Source: Jatrophihabitans endophyticus (lineage in GTDB: Bacteria > Actinomycetota > Actinomycetes > Mycobacteriales > Jatrophihabitantaceae). From it: a stretch of 64,000 nucleotides of DNA. Every line of letters starts with the position of its first letter. The stretch's first letter is position 1. The translations under genes and the position numbers were made by a program. The DNA is taken from contig NZ_FQVU01000007.1 in NCBI RefSeq assembly GCF_900129455.1, forward strand, positions 1 to 64,000, read 5' to 3'. The notes under the pieces were generated by a model. That model saw only the letters and a program-made list of their open reading frames with translations. It was not told the origin of the DNA and did not search any database. Positions 51,504-60,803 of this stretch are shown one piece after another.

Positions 51504-52921
51504 CGCGAGCCGCCCTGCTGGCCGCCGCCGAAACCGCCGCCGGGCATCCCGCCGCCGCCACCGCCGGGGAAGCCACCCTGCTGGCCGCCCTGCTGGCCCT
51601 GCTGGCCGTACCCGTTCTGGGTGTTGCTCCCACTGCGTGATCCGGCGGTCGAGCCGCGGCCACCGGCGCCGGTGATCGTCTGGACGTAGACGCGGTCGCT
51701 GGTGGTGAGCCCGGAGGTGATCTGCGTGGTGCCACTGGACGCGAGCCCGGTCGTGACCGTCCGCTTCGTCTTCTTGCCGTTGCTCGCGACGTACACGTAC
51801 TTGGTGGAGCCGTCGGTGCGGATGGCGGTCGTCGGGACGGTCGTGACGTTCGTGGCCTGCTTGTAGACGATGGCGAGCGTCGCCGACGCCCCGTCGTGCA
51901 GCCCGGACGGCGAGCCGGTCACCGCGATCTCCACGGGGTAGCTCGCCGAGCTCGACGAACTGCCCGAGGAGCTCGACGAGCCCGAGGACAGCACGGACAC
52001 CGACGTGACCGTCCCGAACACGGTGCCGGAGACGTTGTCGGTGGTGACCTGCACCTGGTCGCCCTTGTGGACGAGGCCCACCTCGGTGTCGTCGAGGGTG
52101 GCCGAGACCGTCCACTTCTTCAGGCCGCTGACCACGAAGTCGCCCGACGACGAGGACGACGTCGAGCTGTCGCCGGTGCCGGACTGGCCGCTCGACCCGC
52201 CGGCGGACGAGCCCGAGGAGCCCGACGAGCCCGACGAGGAGTCCGACGAGGTGGTGGTGGCGGACGTGCCCGAGCCGGAGGCCTGGTCGCCCTTGTCGAC
52301 GTTCACCTCGGCGACGGTCCCGCTGATCGGCGAGCGGAGGGTGGCGGCCGCGAGGTCGTCCTTGGCGGTGGCGACGCCCTGCTTCGCGCTCGTCACCGCC
52401 GCCTCGTCGGCGGCGAGCTGCGCGTCGCTGGTGTCGCTGTCGTCCTCGGCGGTGGCGAGGGTCGACCTCGCCTCGGCGAGCGTCGCCCGGGCCTGCGCGA
52501 GATCCGAGCGCAGCGAGACCGTGTCGATGGTGCCGAGCACCTGTCCCTTCGTCACCTTGTCGCCCTGGGAGACCCGCACCGAGGTGATCTCGGCCGCCGA
52601 GGAGAAGCTGACGTCGGTGGTGTCGGCCGCGGCGAGGGTGCCGGTGGTCGACACCGAGGCCTGCACCGTCCCGGTCGACGGGCTCACCAGCCGGGTCGTC
52701 ACCGTGGCCTGCGCGGCGTCGGTGTCGTCGTCACCGCCGGCGGTGAGCAGGGCGACCCCGGTGGCCGTGCCGGCCACGACGACCACGACCACCGCGGTGA
52801 GCCACGGCTTGGCGGTGAGCACGCGCAGCGCGCGGCGGCGACGCGACGGTGCCGCGTCCGCGGTGGGGGAGGTGTTCTCGAGGTCCGCGGGCGGCGCGGC
52901 GGCAGGTGTCTCTACGGTCAC
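51500..52921 (-). CDS. First HlyD/RND-type efflux adaptor
   Basis: 473-residue periplasmic-type adaptor opening the export operon. Membrane anchor about 38-60 (PWLTAVVVVVVAGTATGVALL); lipoyl halves ITSVRVSQGDKVTKGQVLGT and SPISGTVAEVNVDKGDQ flanking a coiled hairpin; then barrel domain. Ser/Gly-rich linkers and a Gly/Gln-rich C terminus (GGQQGGFPGGGGGGMPGGG), like its paralogue at the other end of the operon. GTG 52921 is the start. Confidence 0.9.
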   Translation of the reverse strand: MTVETPAAAPPADLENTSPTADAAPSRRRRALRVLTAKPWLTAVVVVVVAGTATGVALLTAGGDDDTDAAQATVTTRLVSPSTGTVQASVSTTGTLAAADTTDVSFSSAAEITSVRVSQGDKVTKGQVLGTIDTVSLRSDLAQARATLAEARSTLATAEDDSDTSDAQLAADEAAVTSAKQGVATAKDDLAAATLRSPISGTVAEVNVDKGDQASGSGTSATTTSSDSSSGSSGSSGSSAGGSSGQSGTGDSSTSSSSSGDFVVSGLKKWTVSATLDDTEVGLVHKGDQVQVTTDNVSGTVFGTVTSVSVLSSGSSSSSGSSSSSASYPVEIAVTGSPSGLHDGASATLAIVYKQATNVTTVPTTAIRTDGSTKYVYVASNGKKTKRTVTTGLASSGTTQITSGLTTSDRVYVQTITGAGGRGSTAGSRSGSNTQNGYGQQGQQGGQQGGFPGGGGGGMPGGGFGGGQQGGSR

Positions 52922-53016
52922 CGCGACACGATCGCGGATCGGTCCTCAGCCCGCCGTCACGAGATCGTCAAGGATTCGTCAAGCTCGCATGTGCCCCTGC
53001 TCTGCGGGGCGGGGCG

Positions 53017-53235
53017 TCAGTCGCGGCCGGCGCCGACGAGGGTGCGCCAGACCACCGGGTCCGGGCCGGGCGAGGGCGCGTGCCGGCGTAGTGGTCGGCG
53101 TAGTGGTCGGCGGCGTGCCGGCCGCTCGCGCACCACCCGGGTGCGGTTCGACTCGAACACGTGGTCGCTGTAGCGCACGAGCAGCGCCATGGCGGCGGCG
53201 GTCGCCGCCACGACGATCACGAGCCCGAGCATCAC
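53017..53235 (-). CDS. Small single-pass membrane protein
   Basis: 72 residues: one N-terminal hydrophobic segment (MLGLVIVVAATAAAMALLV) and a very basic cytosolic tail (RERPARRRPLRRPLRRH). No family recognised. It is downstream of and same-strand as the photolyase gene (33 bp). Confidence 0.5.
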   Translation of the reverse strand: MMLGLVIVVAATAAAMALLVRYSDHVFESNRTRVVRERPARRRPLRRPLRRHAPSPGPDPVVWRTLVGAGRD

Positions 53236-53268
53236 GCCCCCCGACGGTCCAGGCCCCCCGTGGCCGGA

Positions 53269-54615
53269 TCAGCTCCGGATCCTGCCATAGCGATCGAGCG
53301 CCACGCGCCGTTCCTCGGCGTGGTCGACGAGGCGTGTCGGGTAGTCGTCGGGCAGCCCGTCGGGCAGGTCCCACGGCTGGTGCACCGCCTTGCCCGACAC
53401 GCCGCGCAGCTCGGGGACCCAGCGACGCACGTAGTCGCCGGACGGGTCGAACTTGAGCCCCTGCGTGACCGGGTTGAAGACCCGGAAGAACGGCGCGGCA
53501 TCGGTGCCGGTACCGGCCGTCCACTGCCAGCCGTGCTGGTTGGAGGCGAGGTCGCCGTCGACGAGGTGCCGCATGAAGTGACGCGCGCCGTGCTGCCACT
53601 CGATGTGGAGGTCCTTGACGAGGAACGACGCCACGATCATCCGCACCCGGTTGTGCATCCACCCCTCGCCCAGCAGCTGTCGCATGCCGGCGTCGACGAT
53701 GGGGAAGCCGGTGCGCCCCTCACGCCAGGCGTCGAAGGCATCCGTGTCGGCCCGCGCGTACTTCATCTTCGCGAACTCCGGCAGGTAGTACTCGCGCGCC
53801 GACTCGGGGAAGTGATGCAGGATCGCGCCGTAGAAGTCGCGCCAGGCGAGCTCCTTGCGGTAGGTGTCGTCGCCGTCGCCGAGGTCGGCCAGCAGCGTCC
53901 GCGGGTGGATGCAGCCGTACTTGAGATAGACCGACATGTGCGACGTGCGGTCGAGGTCGGGCCGGTTGCGGTCGTCGTCGTAACGGCGCAGCAGGCCCTT
54001 GTCGCGGTACGCCTTCCAGGCCTTGCGGGCGGCGGCCTCGCCGGCCTCGGGCAGGTCGAGGTCGGCCGGCAGCCGCGGGTCCTGCGGGATGTCCACCGAG
54101 TCCGCGCCGGAGTGCCAGTCGACCCGGCAGGTGATCGTGGCCGCCGGCGCGCGCCAGCCGTGCTCGAGCCAGGCCCGGTAGAACGGCGAGTAGACCTTGT
54201 AGGGCTGGCCGTCGTCCTTGCGGATGCGTCCGGGAGCGATCGCGTACGGCGAGCCGGTGCGCACGAGCGGCACGTCGCCCAGGGCGTCCTCGACCCGGGC
54301 GTCGCGCTGCGAGCCGTACGGTCCGAAGTCGGCTGCCACGTGGACGGCGCCCGCCCCGGTCTCGCGCACGACCTTCGGTACGGCGTTGACCGGGTCGCCC
54401 CGGCGCACGACGAGCTCGCCGCCGTGCTCGCGCAGCTCGGCGTCCAGCGCACGCAGCGCCCGGTACAGGAACGCGACACGGGGGGCGCCGGCCGGTTTGA
54501 GCAGGGTGTGGTCGAGGACGAACAGGGCGACGACGGGGCCGTCCTTCGCCGCCTCATGCAGCGCCGGGTTGTCGCGCAGCCGCAGGTCTCGTCGGAACCA
54601 GAGCACGGAGGTCAC
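53269..54615 (-). CDS. phr: Deoxyribodipyrimidine photolyase
   Basis: 448-residue light-dependent CPD photolyase. N-terminal photolyase domain VLWFRRDLRLRDNPAL; FAD domain with KELAWRDFYGAILHHFP, GFPIVDAGMRQL, GWMHNRVRMIVASFLVKDL, and NQHGWQWTAGTGTDAAPFFR split over the FAD pocket; the Trp chain is visible. GTG 54615 (VTSVLWFRR) is preferred; upstream in-frame ATGs (54636, 54669) add residues not conserved in the family, and the latter collides with the divergent gene start. Confidence 0.95.
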   Translation of the reverse strand: MTSVLWFRRDLRLRDNPALHEAAKDGPVVALFVLDHTLLKPAGAPRVAFLYRALRALDAELREHGGELVVRRGDPVNAVPKVVRETGAGAVHVAADFGPYGSQRDARVEDALGDVPLVRTGSPYAIAPGRIRKDDGQPYKVYSPFYRAWLEHGWRAPAATITCRVDWHSGADSVDIPQDPRLPADLDLPEAGEAAARKAWKAYRDKGLLRRYDDDRNRPDLDRTSHMSVYLKYGCIHPRTLLADLGDGDDTYRKELAWRDFYGAILHHFPESAREYYLPEFAKMKYARADTDAFDAWREGRTGFPIVDAGMRQLLGEGWMHNRVRMIVASFLVKDLHIEWQHGARHFMRHLVDGDLASNQHGWQWTAGTGTDAAPFFRVFNPVTQGLKFDPSGDYVRRWVPELRGVSGKAVHQPWDLPDGLPDDYPTRLVDHAEERRVALDRYGRIRS

Positions 54616-54667
54616 ATCGCGCAGCGTCCCCGTGAGCATCTCTCGGTAATCGGGAAGGAAGACCAGC

Positions 54668-55099
54668 ATGAGCGAGCGCGAATCCGATGATCTCTACGAG
54701 GGCGTGGTCGTCGACCGCGACCAGGCCGACCCCTCCGACACGCTGACCGGTGACAACACCGAGGACCCGCTGGACGCGGGCTACTCGCCGCCGGAGCGCG
54801 CGCAGAAGTCGTGGCGTGGCGAGACCGCGGAGGAGGCGCTGGAGGGGGAGTCCCTCGACGCCAAGCTGGCCGAGGAGGAGCCGGACGTGAGCGAGGCCGA
54901 CCTGGACCGTGCGGACGAGGCCGAGCGCACCGGCCGGCTGGTGGCCCCCGACGAGGGCGCGCACCCGGACGAGGAGAAGGACGAGGTCGCCACGGACGTC
55001 GGGCGCGCGGGGTACGCCGCCAGCGCCGAGGAGGCCGCGATGCACGCCGCGGACGAGGCCGCCCCGCCGGCCCACACCGACGGTCCCGAGACGGTCTGA
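54668..55099 (+). CDS. DUF5709 protein
   Basis: 143-residue acidic, largely disordered protein with the DUF5709 pattern ([40 protein letters not shown]). Common in actinobacteria; function unknown. Divergent from the photolyase gene, starting 53 bp from it, after an AAGGAAG ribosome site. Confidence 0.85.
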   Translation: MSERESDDLYEGVVVDRDQADPSDTLTGDNTEDPLDAGYSPPERAQKSWRGETAEEALEGESLDAKLAEEEPDVSEADLDRADEAERTGRLVAPDEGAHPDEEKDEVATDVGRAGYAASAEEAAMHAADEAAPPAHTDGPETV

Positions 55100-55102
55100 G
55101 CA

Positions 55103-55741
55103 GTGCGACTGACCAAGTACACCCACGCCTGCCTGCGTCTCGACGACGGCGACCGCACCCTCGTCGTCGACCCGGGCGCGTTCAGCGAGATCGCGGCGGC
55201 GCTCGACGGCGCCGACGCCGTGCTCGTCACCCACGACCACGTGGACCATCTCGACGTGGAGCAGCTGCGTGCCGCCGCCGAGCGGGACCCGCGACTGCGG
55301 ATCTGGGGTCCGGCCTCGGTGGCCGACCAGCTCGGTCTCGGCGAGCAGGTGGTGGCGGTCGAGCCGGGTCACGCGTTCGATGCCGCGGGCTTCTCGATCC
55401 GGACCTTCGGCGGCCAGCACGCGGTGATCCACCCGTCCATCCCGGTCATCCCGAACCTCGGCTACCTGATCGACGACCGCGTGTACCACCCGGGCGACTC
55501 GTTCGCGGTGCCGACGGCGGCGGTCGAGTATCTCTTCGCGCCGACGCACGCGCCCTGGTCCAAGATCGGCGAGGTCATCGACTTCGTGGTCGCGGTCCGG
55601 GCGCCGCGGGTGTCGAACCTGCACGACAGCCTGCTCACCGACGTCGGCCGCACCATGGTCGAGGGTCACGTGACCCGCATCGGCGCGGAGTACGGCAGCG
55701 AGTTCACCCACCTTGCGCCGGCCGAGACGGTCGACGTGTGA
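55103..55741 (+). CDS. Metallo-beta-lactamase-fold hydrolase (UlaG-like)
   Basis: 212 residues with the zinc motif THDHVDHLD (HxHxDH), an early Asp in VVDPG, and later GGQHAVIH and YHPGDS ligands. Short UlaG-like form, probably a cytosolic hydrolase. GTG 55103 follows the DUF5709 stop by 3 bp and its own stop overlaps the dipeptidase start. Confidence 0.9.
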   Translation: MRLTKYTHACLRLDDGDRTLVVDPGAFSEIAAALDGADAVLVTHDHVDHLDVEQLRAAAERDPRLRIWGPASVADQLGLGEQVVAVEPGHAFDAAGFSIRTFGGQHAVIHPSIPVIPNLGYLIDDRVYHPGDSFAVPTAAVEYLFAPTHAPWSKIGEVIDFVVAVRAPRVSNLHDSLLTDVGRTMVEGHVTRIGAEYGSEFTHLAPAETVDV

Positions 55742-56823
55742 GCGAGCACCAGCTGATCGTCGACGGGCACAACGACCTGCCGTGGGCGATGCGCCAGCTC
55801 AACGGCTACGACCTCGACGCCTACCCGGTCGACGTTGTGCAGACGGCCACGCACACCGATCTCGTGCGGTTGCGCGACGGTGGTGTCGGCGCCCAGTTCT
55901 GGTCGGTCTACGTGCCCACCCGCTTCGGTGCCGGCAGCGTCACGGGCACGTTGGAGCAGATCGACTTCGTGCTGCGCATGATCGCGCGATATCCGGATCG
56001 GCTCGCGCTCGCGCTGACCGCGGCCGACGTCGACGCTGCGTGGTCGACCGGGCGCATCGCGTCGCTGCTCGGGGCCGAAGGCGGTCACTCGATCGACTCG
56101 TCCCTCGCAGTGCTGCGGACGCTGCACGCGCTGGGGGTGCGCTACCTGACGCTGACGCACAACGACAACGTGCCGTGGGCCGACTCGGCCACCGATGTCC
56201 CCGCGGTCGGCGGTCTGTCGGACTTCGGTCGTGACGTCGTGCGCGAGATGAACCGATTGGGCATGCTCGTCGACCTCTCGCACGTCGCGCCGACCACGAT
56301 GCGCGACGCGCTGGCGGTCACGTCGGTGCCCGTGATCTTCAGCCACTCGTCCGCCCGGGCCGTCACCGATCACGTCCGCAACGTCCCGGACGACGTGCTG
56401 GGCTCGCTCGCCGGCAACGGCGGGGTGTGCATGGTGACGTTCGTGCCGTCGTTCGTGTCGACGGCCTGCCACGAGTGGGAGTCCGCCGTGGTCGCCGACA
56501 TGGCCGAGCGCGGCGAGGACCGCCGCGACCTGGCCGCCCGGGATCTCGCCGCCGCCCGGCGGGCGGCCACCGACCCACCGCCGGTCGCCACCGTCGCCGA
56601 CGTCGCCGACCACGTCGAGCACGTCCGCGAGGTCGCCGGGGTCGCCCACGTCGGGCTCGGCGGCGACTTCGACGGCTGCGACGCGTTGCCCGAGGGCCTC
56701 GGCGACGTCTCCACCTACCCGGCCCTGCTGGCCGAGCTGCGCGACCGCCGCTGGTCCGAGGACGACCTCGCCGCGCTCACGCACCGCAACGTGTTGCGCA
56801 CCATGCGCGACGCCGGCCTCTGA
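55738..56823 (+). CDS. Membrane dipeptidase-family zinc peptidase
   Basis: 361-residue renal-dipeptidase-type (M19) enzyme. Metal ligands in order: DGHNDLPW (HxD), Glu in LLGAEGGHS, His in VDLSHVA and FSHSSARA, Asp in GLGGDFDG. It cleaves dipeptides, often with a D-residue. No signal peptide. GTG 55738 lies within the preceding stop, so the two hydrolases are coupled. Confidence 0.93.
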   Translation: MSEHQLIVDGHNDLPWAMRQLNGYDLDAYPVDVVQTATHTDLVRLRDGGVGAQFWSVYVPTRFGAGSVTGTLEQIDFVLRMIARYPDRLALALTAADVDAAWSTGRIASLLGAEGGHSIDSSLAVLRTLHALGVRYLTLTHNDNVPWADSATDVPAVGGLSDFGRDVVREMNRLGMLVDLSHVAPTTMRDALAVTSVPVIFSHSSARAVTDHVRNVPDDVLGSLAGNGGVCMVTFVPSFVSTACHEWESAVVADMAERGEDRRDLAARDLAAARRAATDPPPVATVADVADHVEHVREVAGVAHVGLGGDFDGCDALPEGLGDVSTYPALLAELRDRRWSEDDLAALTHRNVLRTMRDAGL

Positions 56824-56907
56824 CGGCGCGCCGGCCCCGCCCGGGGGATCGCATGTAGCTGCGCCGAAACACGAGCGCCCGCGGCGATACGTGGAATTGT
56901 TCCGACG

Positions 56908-56923
56908 GTAACCACTCGCGAAC
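56908..56923. promoter_or_regulatory. Possible GlnR-like site upstream of the Nit1-type operon
   Basis: GTAAC-N6-CGAAC resembles the actinobacterial GlnR box (GTnAC-N6-GAAAC): the first half is perfect, the second matches 3 of 5. It lies 23 bp before the first gene of the operon. In mycobacteria homologous genes respond to nitrogen limitation, which makes the site plausible but not proven. Confidence 0.3.
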
Positions 56924-56946
56924 CCCGCGGCCGTTGACTCGTCGGC

Positions 56947-57771
56947 ATGCGGGGAACGATCGCGGACGGGCATCGCCATCTGGGCGTCCTGCCGTCGCAC
57001 CCGTTCTACGGCGGGCCGGCGGTCAGTCCCGACACCACCGCCCGGGCCACCGTCGCCGAGCTGCTGGCCGACCTCGACCGCGAGGGCACCGACCGCTGCC
57101 TCGTCCTGCCCAACTACGGCGTCCCCGACGTCGGCGAGACGTTCGCGCTCAACGAGCTGGTGGTCGAGGCCGCGGGGCGCGACGACCGCGTCCGGGCCGG
57201 GCTGTACGTCTCGCCCCGGCCGCAGGACGCCGAGCTCAACGCCACGGCGCTCACGCTGGCCGGCGAACCGGGCGTGCGCGCGTTGAAGACCACGTTCCTG
57301 CTCGGCGGCTCGGCCACCGACGACGCGTGCCGGCCACAGCTCGACACGATCTTCGCCGCCGCCCGCGAGCACGACCTGACCGTGCACGTGCACACCTCGC
57401 CCGGTGCCGCGTCCGACATCGACCAGGTCGGCACGCTCGTCGAGCGCTACGCCGACGACGTCCGCATCCATCTGGTGCACCTCGGCGGCGGGATGAGCGG
57501 GCACATCAAGCTGATCGGCGGCCGCTTCTTCGACTGGATCGCCGCCGGCAAGCAGGTCTACACCGACACCAGCTGGGCGATCGGCTTCGCGCCGCGCTGG
57601 CTGGCGCGCGAGATCGACGCGCGCGGCATCGGCGCCGACCGCGTCCTGTTCGCCTCGGACGAGCCGTGGGGCGACTGGGTCGGCGAGCACGCCCGGCTCG
57701 CCGCGGCCGCCGGCGACGGCGAGCTGGGTCGACGCGTGTTCGCCGACAACTTCGCCGCGCTCTACGACTGA
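56947..57771 (+). CDS. Amidohydrolase_2-type hydrolase, first gene of Nit1-type operon
   Basis: 274-residue TIM-barrel metal hydrolase: first-strand DGHRHLG (HxH), VHVHTSPG (His), VHLGGGMSGH (His) and FASDEPWG (Asp). Members hydrolyse or decarboxylate small ring or amide substrates. It precedes the MSMEG_0572-like gene by 33 bp and reads in the same direction as the other cluster genes, so it probably belongs to the pathway. Confidence 0.85.
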   Translation: MRGTIADGHRHLGVLPSHPFYGGPAVSPDTTARATVAELLADLDREGTDRCLVLPNYGVPDVGETFALNELVVEAAGRDDRVRAGLYVSPRPQDAELNATALTLAGEPGVRALKTTFLLGGSATDDACRPQLDTIFAAAREHDLTVHVHTSPGAASDIDQVGTLVERYADDVRIHLVHLGGGMSGHIKLIGGRFFDWIAAGKQVYTDTSWAIGFAPRWLAREIDARGIGADRVLFASDEPWGDWVGEHARLAAAAGDGELGRRVFADNFAALYD

Positions 57772-57804
57772 CCGCCCGATCCCCACCACCGAAGGAGACA
57801 ACCC

Positions 57805-58329
57805 GTGACCGAGACCGCCGACCAGATCGTCGAGAACAGCAAACTGAGCCTGGAGGAGATCCCCCACCCGTCGCTGCCCAAGGGATCGAGCCTCTACGGC
57901 TCGACCAAGATCTTCCCGGACTACCAGGCGAGCGAGGGGCAGGCCTGGTTCGGCCTCGTGCACGCGATCGCGCACGAGTCGTCGGTCAGCTTCGTGGCGA
58001 TCCTGCAGGCGACGCGGGCACTGCGGAAGGGTTTCGAGTCGGCGCTGTACTTCTACGGCCCCGGCTCGATCAACTGCAACGCCAACCGTGGCTTCCCGAC
58101 CACGGGCGACGACGCCTTCCCCGGCGAGAACAACATGAACAACGCGCTGGCGACGTTCATCGCCGAGGGCGGCACCGTCTACTGCTGCCGCTTCGGCATG
58201 GCGTTGCACGGGATGCGCGAGGAGGACCTGATCGAGGGCGTCATCCCGGCGCACCCCCTCGACGTCCAGGACGCGGTGATCCACTACGCGAACAAGGGCG
58301 CCATCATCCAGTCCAACTTCATGGTCTGA
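57805..58329 (+). CDS. MSMEG_0572/Sll0783-family protein
   Basis: 174 residues, closely following the family pattern: KIFPDYQASEGQAWFGLVHA, GFESALYFYGPGSINC, FPGENNMNN and a single-cysteine-pair region VYCCRFGMALHG. The fold resembles DsrE-type proteins. It is induced by nitrogen starvation in characterised relatives; its reaction is not known. GTG 57805 follows a good ribosome site (AAGGAG). Marker gene of the Nit1-type cluster. Confidence 0.93.
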   Translation: MTETADQIVENSKLSLEEIPHPSLPKGSSLYGSTKIFPDYQASEGQAWFGLVHAIAHESSVSFVAILQATRALRKGFESALYFYGPGSINCNANRGFPTTGDDAFPGENNMNNALATFIAEGGTVYCCRFGMALHGMREEDLIEGVIPAHPLDVQDAVIHYANKGAIIQSNFMV

Positions 58330-58332
58330 GCC

Positions 58333-59391
58333 GTGACGAGCACCAGCCTGCGGGCCGACCTCGCCGTGCACGGCGTGGCGGTGGACGCTCCCGTCCGCCG
58401 CCGCGCCGGCGCGGGGCCGTCCGACGACGGTCACGTGCTCCTCGGCGGGGTCGGTGCGGCGCTGCCCATCGTCCCGACGAGCAAGTACCGCGTCCGCGGC
58501 GGCCGGCTGCTGCTCGAGGGCGCGGACCTCGGACTCGACGTCGCCCCGGTCGCGCGGCCGCGCTTCTACGACCTCGAGACCGCCGACGGCGTCCCCTACG
58601 AGAAGATCGCGCGGCTGCACGGCCGCGACGTCCTCGCCACGACGGTGGTGCAGACCTGCATCCGCTACGGCGAGGACGAGCGCTGCCGGTTCTGCGCGAT
58701 CGAGGAGTCCCTGCGGCAGGGGTCGACCACCGCGGTCAAGACCCCGGCGCAGCTGGCCGAGGTCGCCGCGGCGGCCGTCCGGCTCGACGGCGTCACGCAG
58801 ATGCTGATGACGACCGGCACGTCGGCCGGGCGCGATCGCGGCGCGCGCCACCTCGCCCGCTGTGTCGCCGCGGTGACCGCCGCCGTGCCGGGGCTGCCCG
58901 TGCAGGTGCAGCTCGAACCGCCGGCCGACCTCGCCGTGCTCACCGAGCTGCGCGACGCCGGCGCGGTGAGCATCGGCATCCACGTCGAGTCGATGGACGA
59001 CGACGTGCGCCGTCGCTGGATGCCGGGCAAGGGCTCGGTGCCGATGGCGGAGTACCGCGACGCGTGGCGCGAGGCCGTCCGCGTCTTCGGACGCAACCAG
59101 GTGTCGACCTATCTCATCGTCGGGCTCGGCGAGGAGCCCGACGACCTCGTCGCCGGGGCGGCGGAGCTGATCGACATGGGCGTGTACCCGTTCGTCGTGC
59201 CGTACCGGCCGATCGCGGGGACGCTCGCCACCGAGGTCGACCGCGCCACGGCGCCACCGTCGTGGCTGGTGGCCGAGGTGTCGTCACGCGTGGGTGACCT
59301 CCTGTCGGCGGCCGGCATGCGCGGTGCGGACCAGAAGGCGGGCTGCGCAGCCTGCGGTGCCTGCAGCGCGCTCTCGACGGCGGGCGGGTGA
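58333..59391 (+). CDS. MSMEG_0568-family radical SAM enzyme
   Basis: 352-residue radical SAM protein. The cluster-binding cysteines are Cys109, Cys118 and Cys121, that is C-x8-C-x2-C (TCIRYGEDERCRFC) instead of the usual C-x3-C-x2-C. A second cysteine group at the C terminus (GCAACGACSAL) could hold another Fe-S cluster. Barrel motifs MLMTTGTSAGRDRGA and STYLIVGLGEEPDD follow. It would generate a 5'-deoxyadenosyl radical for a step in the cluster pathway. Starts 3 bp after the previous stop and overlaps the next start (GTGA). Confidence 0.92.
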   Translation: MTSTSLRADLAVHGVAVDAPVRRRAGAGPSDDGHVLLGGVGAALPIVPTSKYRVRGGRLLLEGADLGLDVAPVARPRFYDLETADGVPYEKIARLHGRDVLATTVVQTCIRYGEDERCRFCAIEESLRQGSTTAVKTPAQLAEVAAAAVRLDGVTQMLMTTGTSAGRDRGARHLARCVAAVTAAVPGLPVQVQLEPPADLAVLTELRDAGAVSIGIHVESMDDDVRRRWMPGKGSVPMAEYRDAWREAVRVFGRNQVSTYLIVGLGEEPDDLVAGAAELIDMGVYPFVVPYRPIAGTLATEVDRATAPPSWLVAEVSSRVGDLLSAAGMRGADQKAGCAACGACSALSTAGG

Positions 59392-60803
59392 GCCCGGTGG
59401 CCGACGTGCTCGGCTCGGTGCTCATCGGCGCCGTCGCGACGCCGCTGCGGGACTGGACGGTCGAGGTCGCCGACGACGCCGCGGGCCTGGCCGCCTACCA
59501 CCGGCTGCGGCACGACGTGTTCGTCGCCGAACAGGGGCTGTTCGCCGGCAGCGACCGCGACGACGTGGACGACGACCCGCGCACGGTCGTGCTCGTCGCA
59601 CGCACGAGCAGCGGTGACGTGCTCGGTGGCGTGCGGATCGGCCCGGTCGTCGAACCGGACGTCGGATGGTGGCACGGCGGTCGCCTCGCGGTCCGTCCGG
59701 ACGCGCGTCGCACCGCCGGGCTGGGCGGTGCGCTCGTCCGCGCCGCGTGCGCCCACGCCGAGCGGCTGGGGGCGCTGCGCTTCGAGGCGACCGTGCAGGC
59801 GGCCAACGTCGCGCTGTTCCTGCGCCTCGGCTGGCGACCGGTGGGTGACGTCGCCGTCGCGGGGCACCCGCACGTCGCGATGCGCTGGCCCGTCGACCGG
59901 TTCGCCGCGCAGGCCCGCGCCACGAAGGGCGCGCTCGGCGCGCTGCTCGCCGGGCTGCACCTGGGCGGACCGGGCTTCGTCGGCGACGACGGCGCGCCGG
60001 TACCCGGCACGGACGTCGTCGCCGCGTGCGACGCCATCGTCCCGTCGCTCGTCGAACGCGACCCCGCCTGGGCGGGCTGGTGCGGCGTGCTCGTGAACGT
60101 CAACGACCTCGCCGCGATGGGGGCCGAGCCGCTCGGCCTGCTCGACGCCGTCGGCGCCCGCGACGCCTCGTTCGCCGCGCGGGTGATCTCGGGCCTGCGG
60201 GCCGCGGCCACGGCGTGGGACGTCCCGGTGCTCGGCGGCCACACCCAGTTCGGCGTCCCGGCCGCGCTGTCGGTGACGGCCCTCGGACGTGCCGCGCAGC
60301 CCGTCCCCGCCGGTGGCGGTCGGGCCGGTGACGTCGTGAGCCTGACGGCCGACCTCGGCGGCGGCTGGCGTCCCGGTCACACCGGACGGCAGTGGGACTC
60401 GACCAGCATCCGCCGCACTCCGGAGCTGCGGGCGATGGGCGGCATGGTCGCGCGGACGGCGCCGGCGGCGGCGAAGGACGTCAGCATGGCCGGCGTCGTC
60501 GGCACCCTCGGCATGCTCGCGGAGGCGAGCGGCTGCGGCGCCGTGCTCGACGTCGCGGCGGTACCCACCCCGGCCGGGGCCACGACGGCGGACTGGCTCG
60601 GCTGCTTCCCCGGCTTCGCCATGCTCACCGCCGACGGCACCGACCGTCCGGTGGCCGATGCGGGACCCGCGGTCAGCGCTGCCTGCGGCGAGCTGGTTCC
60701 CGGGGCCGGCGTCGCACTGCGCTGGCCGGACGGCGCCGTCACCACGGCGGTGCCAGCCAGTGTCACCGGGCTCGGTCCGGCCGACGGAAGGACGCAGCCG
60801 TGA
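59388..60803 (+). CDS. MSMEG_0567/Sll0787-family GNAT-AIR synthase fusion
   Basis: 471 residues in two domains. Residues about 20-165: GNAT acetyltransferase fold (HRLRHDVFVAEQGLF, GGRLAVRPDARRTAGLGGAL, AANVALFLRLGWRPVG). Residues about 180-465: AIR synthase/PurM-like ATP-binding domain (VNVNDLAAMGAEPLGLLDAV, LGGHTQFGVPAALSVTALG, AKDVSMAGVVGTLGMLAEAS). In some bacteria these are separate genes; here they are fused. Likely activates or acylates a pathway intermediate with ATP. GTGA overlap on both sides. Confidence 0.92.
   Translation: MSPVADVLGSVLIGAVATPLRDWTVEVADDAAGLAAYHRLRHDVFVAEQGLFAGSDRDDVDDDPRTVVLVARTSSGDVLGGVRIGPVVEPDVGWWHGGRLAVRPDARRTAGLGGALVRAACAHAERLGALRFEATVQAANVALFLRLGWRPVGDVAVAGHPHVAMRWPVDRFAAQARATKGALGALLAGLHLGGPGFVGDDGAPVPGTDVVAACDAIVPSLVERDPAWAGWCGVLVNVNDLAAMGAEPLGLLDAVGARDASFAARVISGLRAAATAWDVPVLGGHTQFGVPAALSVTALGRAAQPVPAGGGRAGDVVSLTADLGGGWRPGHTGRQWDSTSIRRTPELRAMGGMVARTAPAAAKDVSMAGVVGTLGMLAEASGCGAVLDVAAVPTPAGATTADWLGCFPGFAMLTADGTDRPVADAGPAVSAACGELVPGAGVALRWPDGAVTTAVPASVTGLGPADGRTQP

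Noticed and set aside
51500-52921. Export operon as a bacteriocin or lanthipeptide exporter
   Set aside because: No precursor peptide, modifying enzyme or peptidase domain is encoded nearby; the ATPase lacks a C39 domain.
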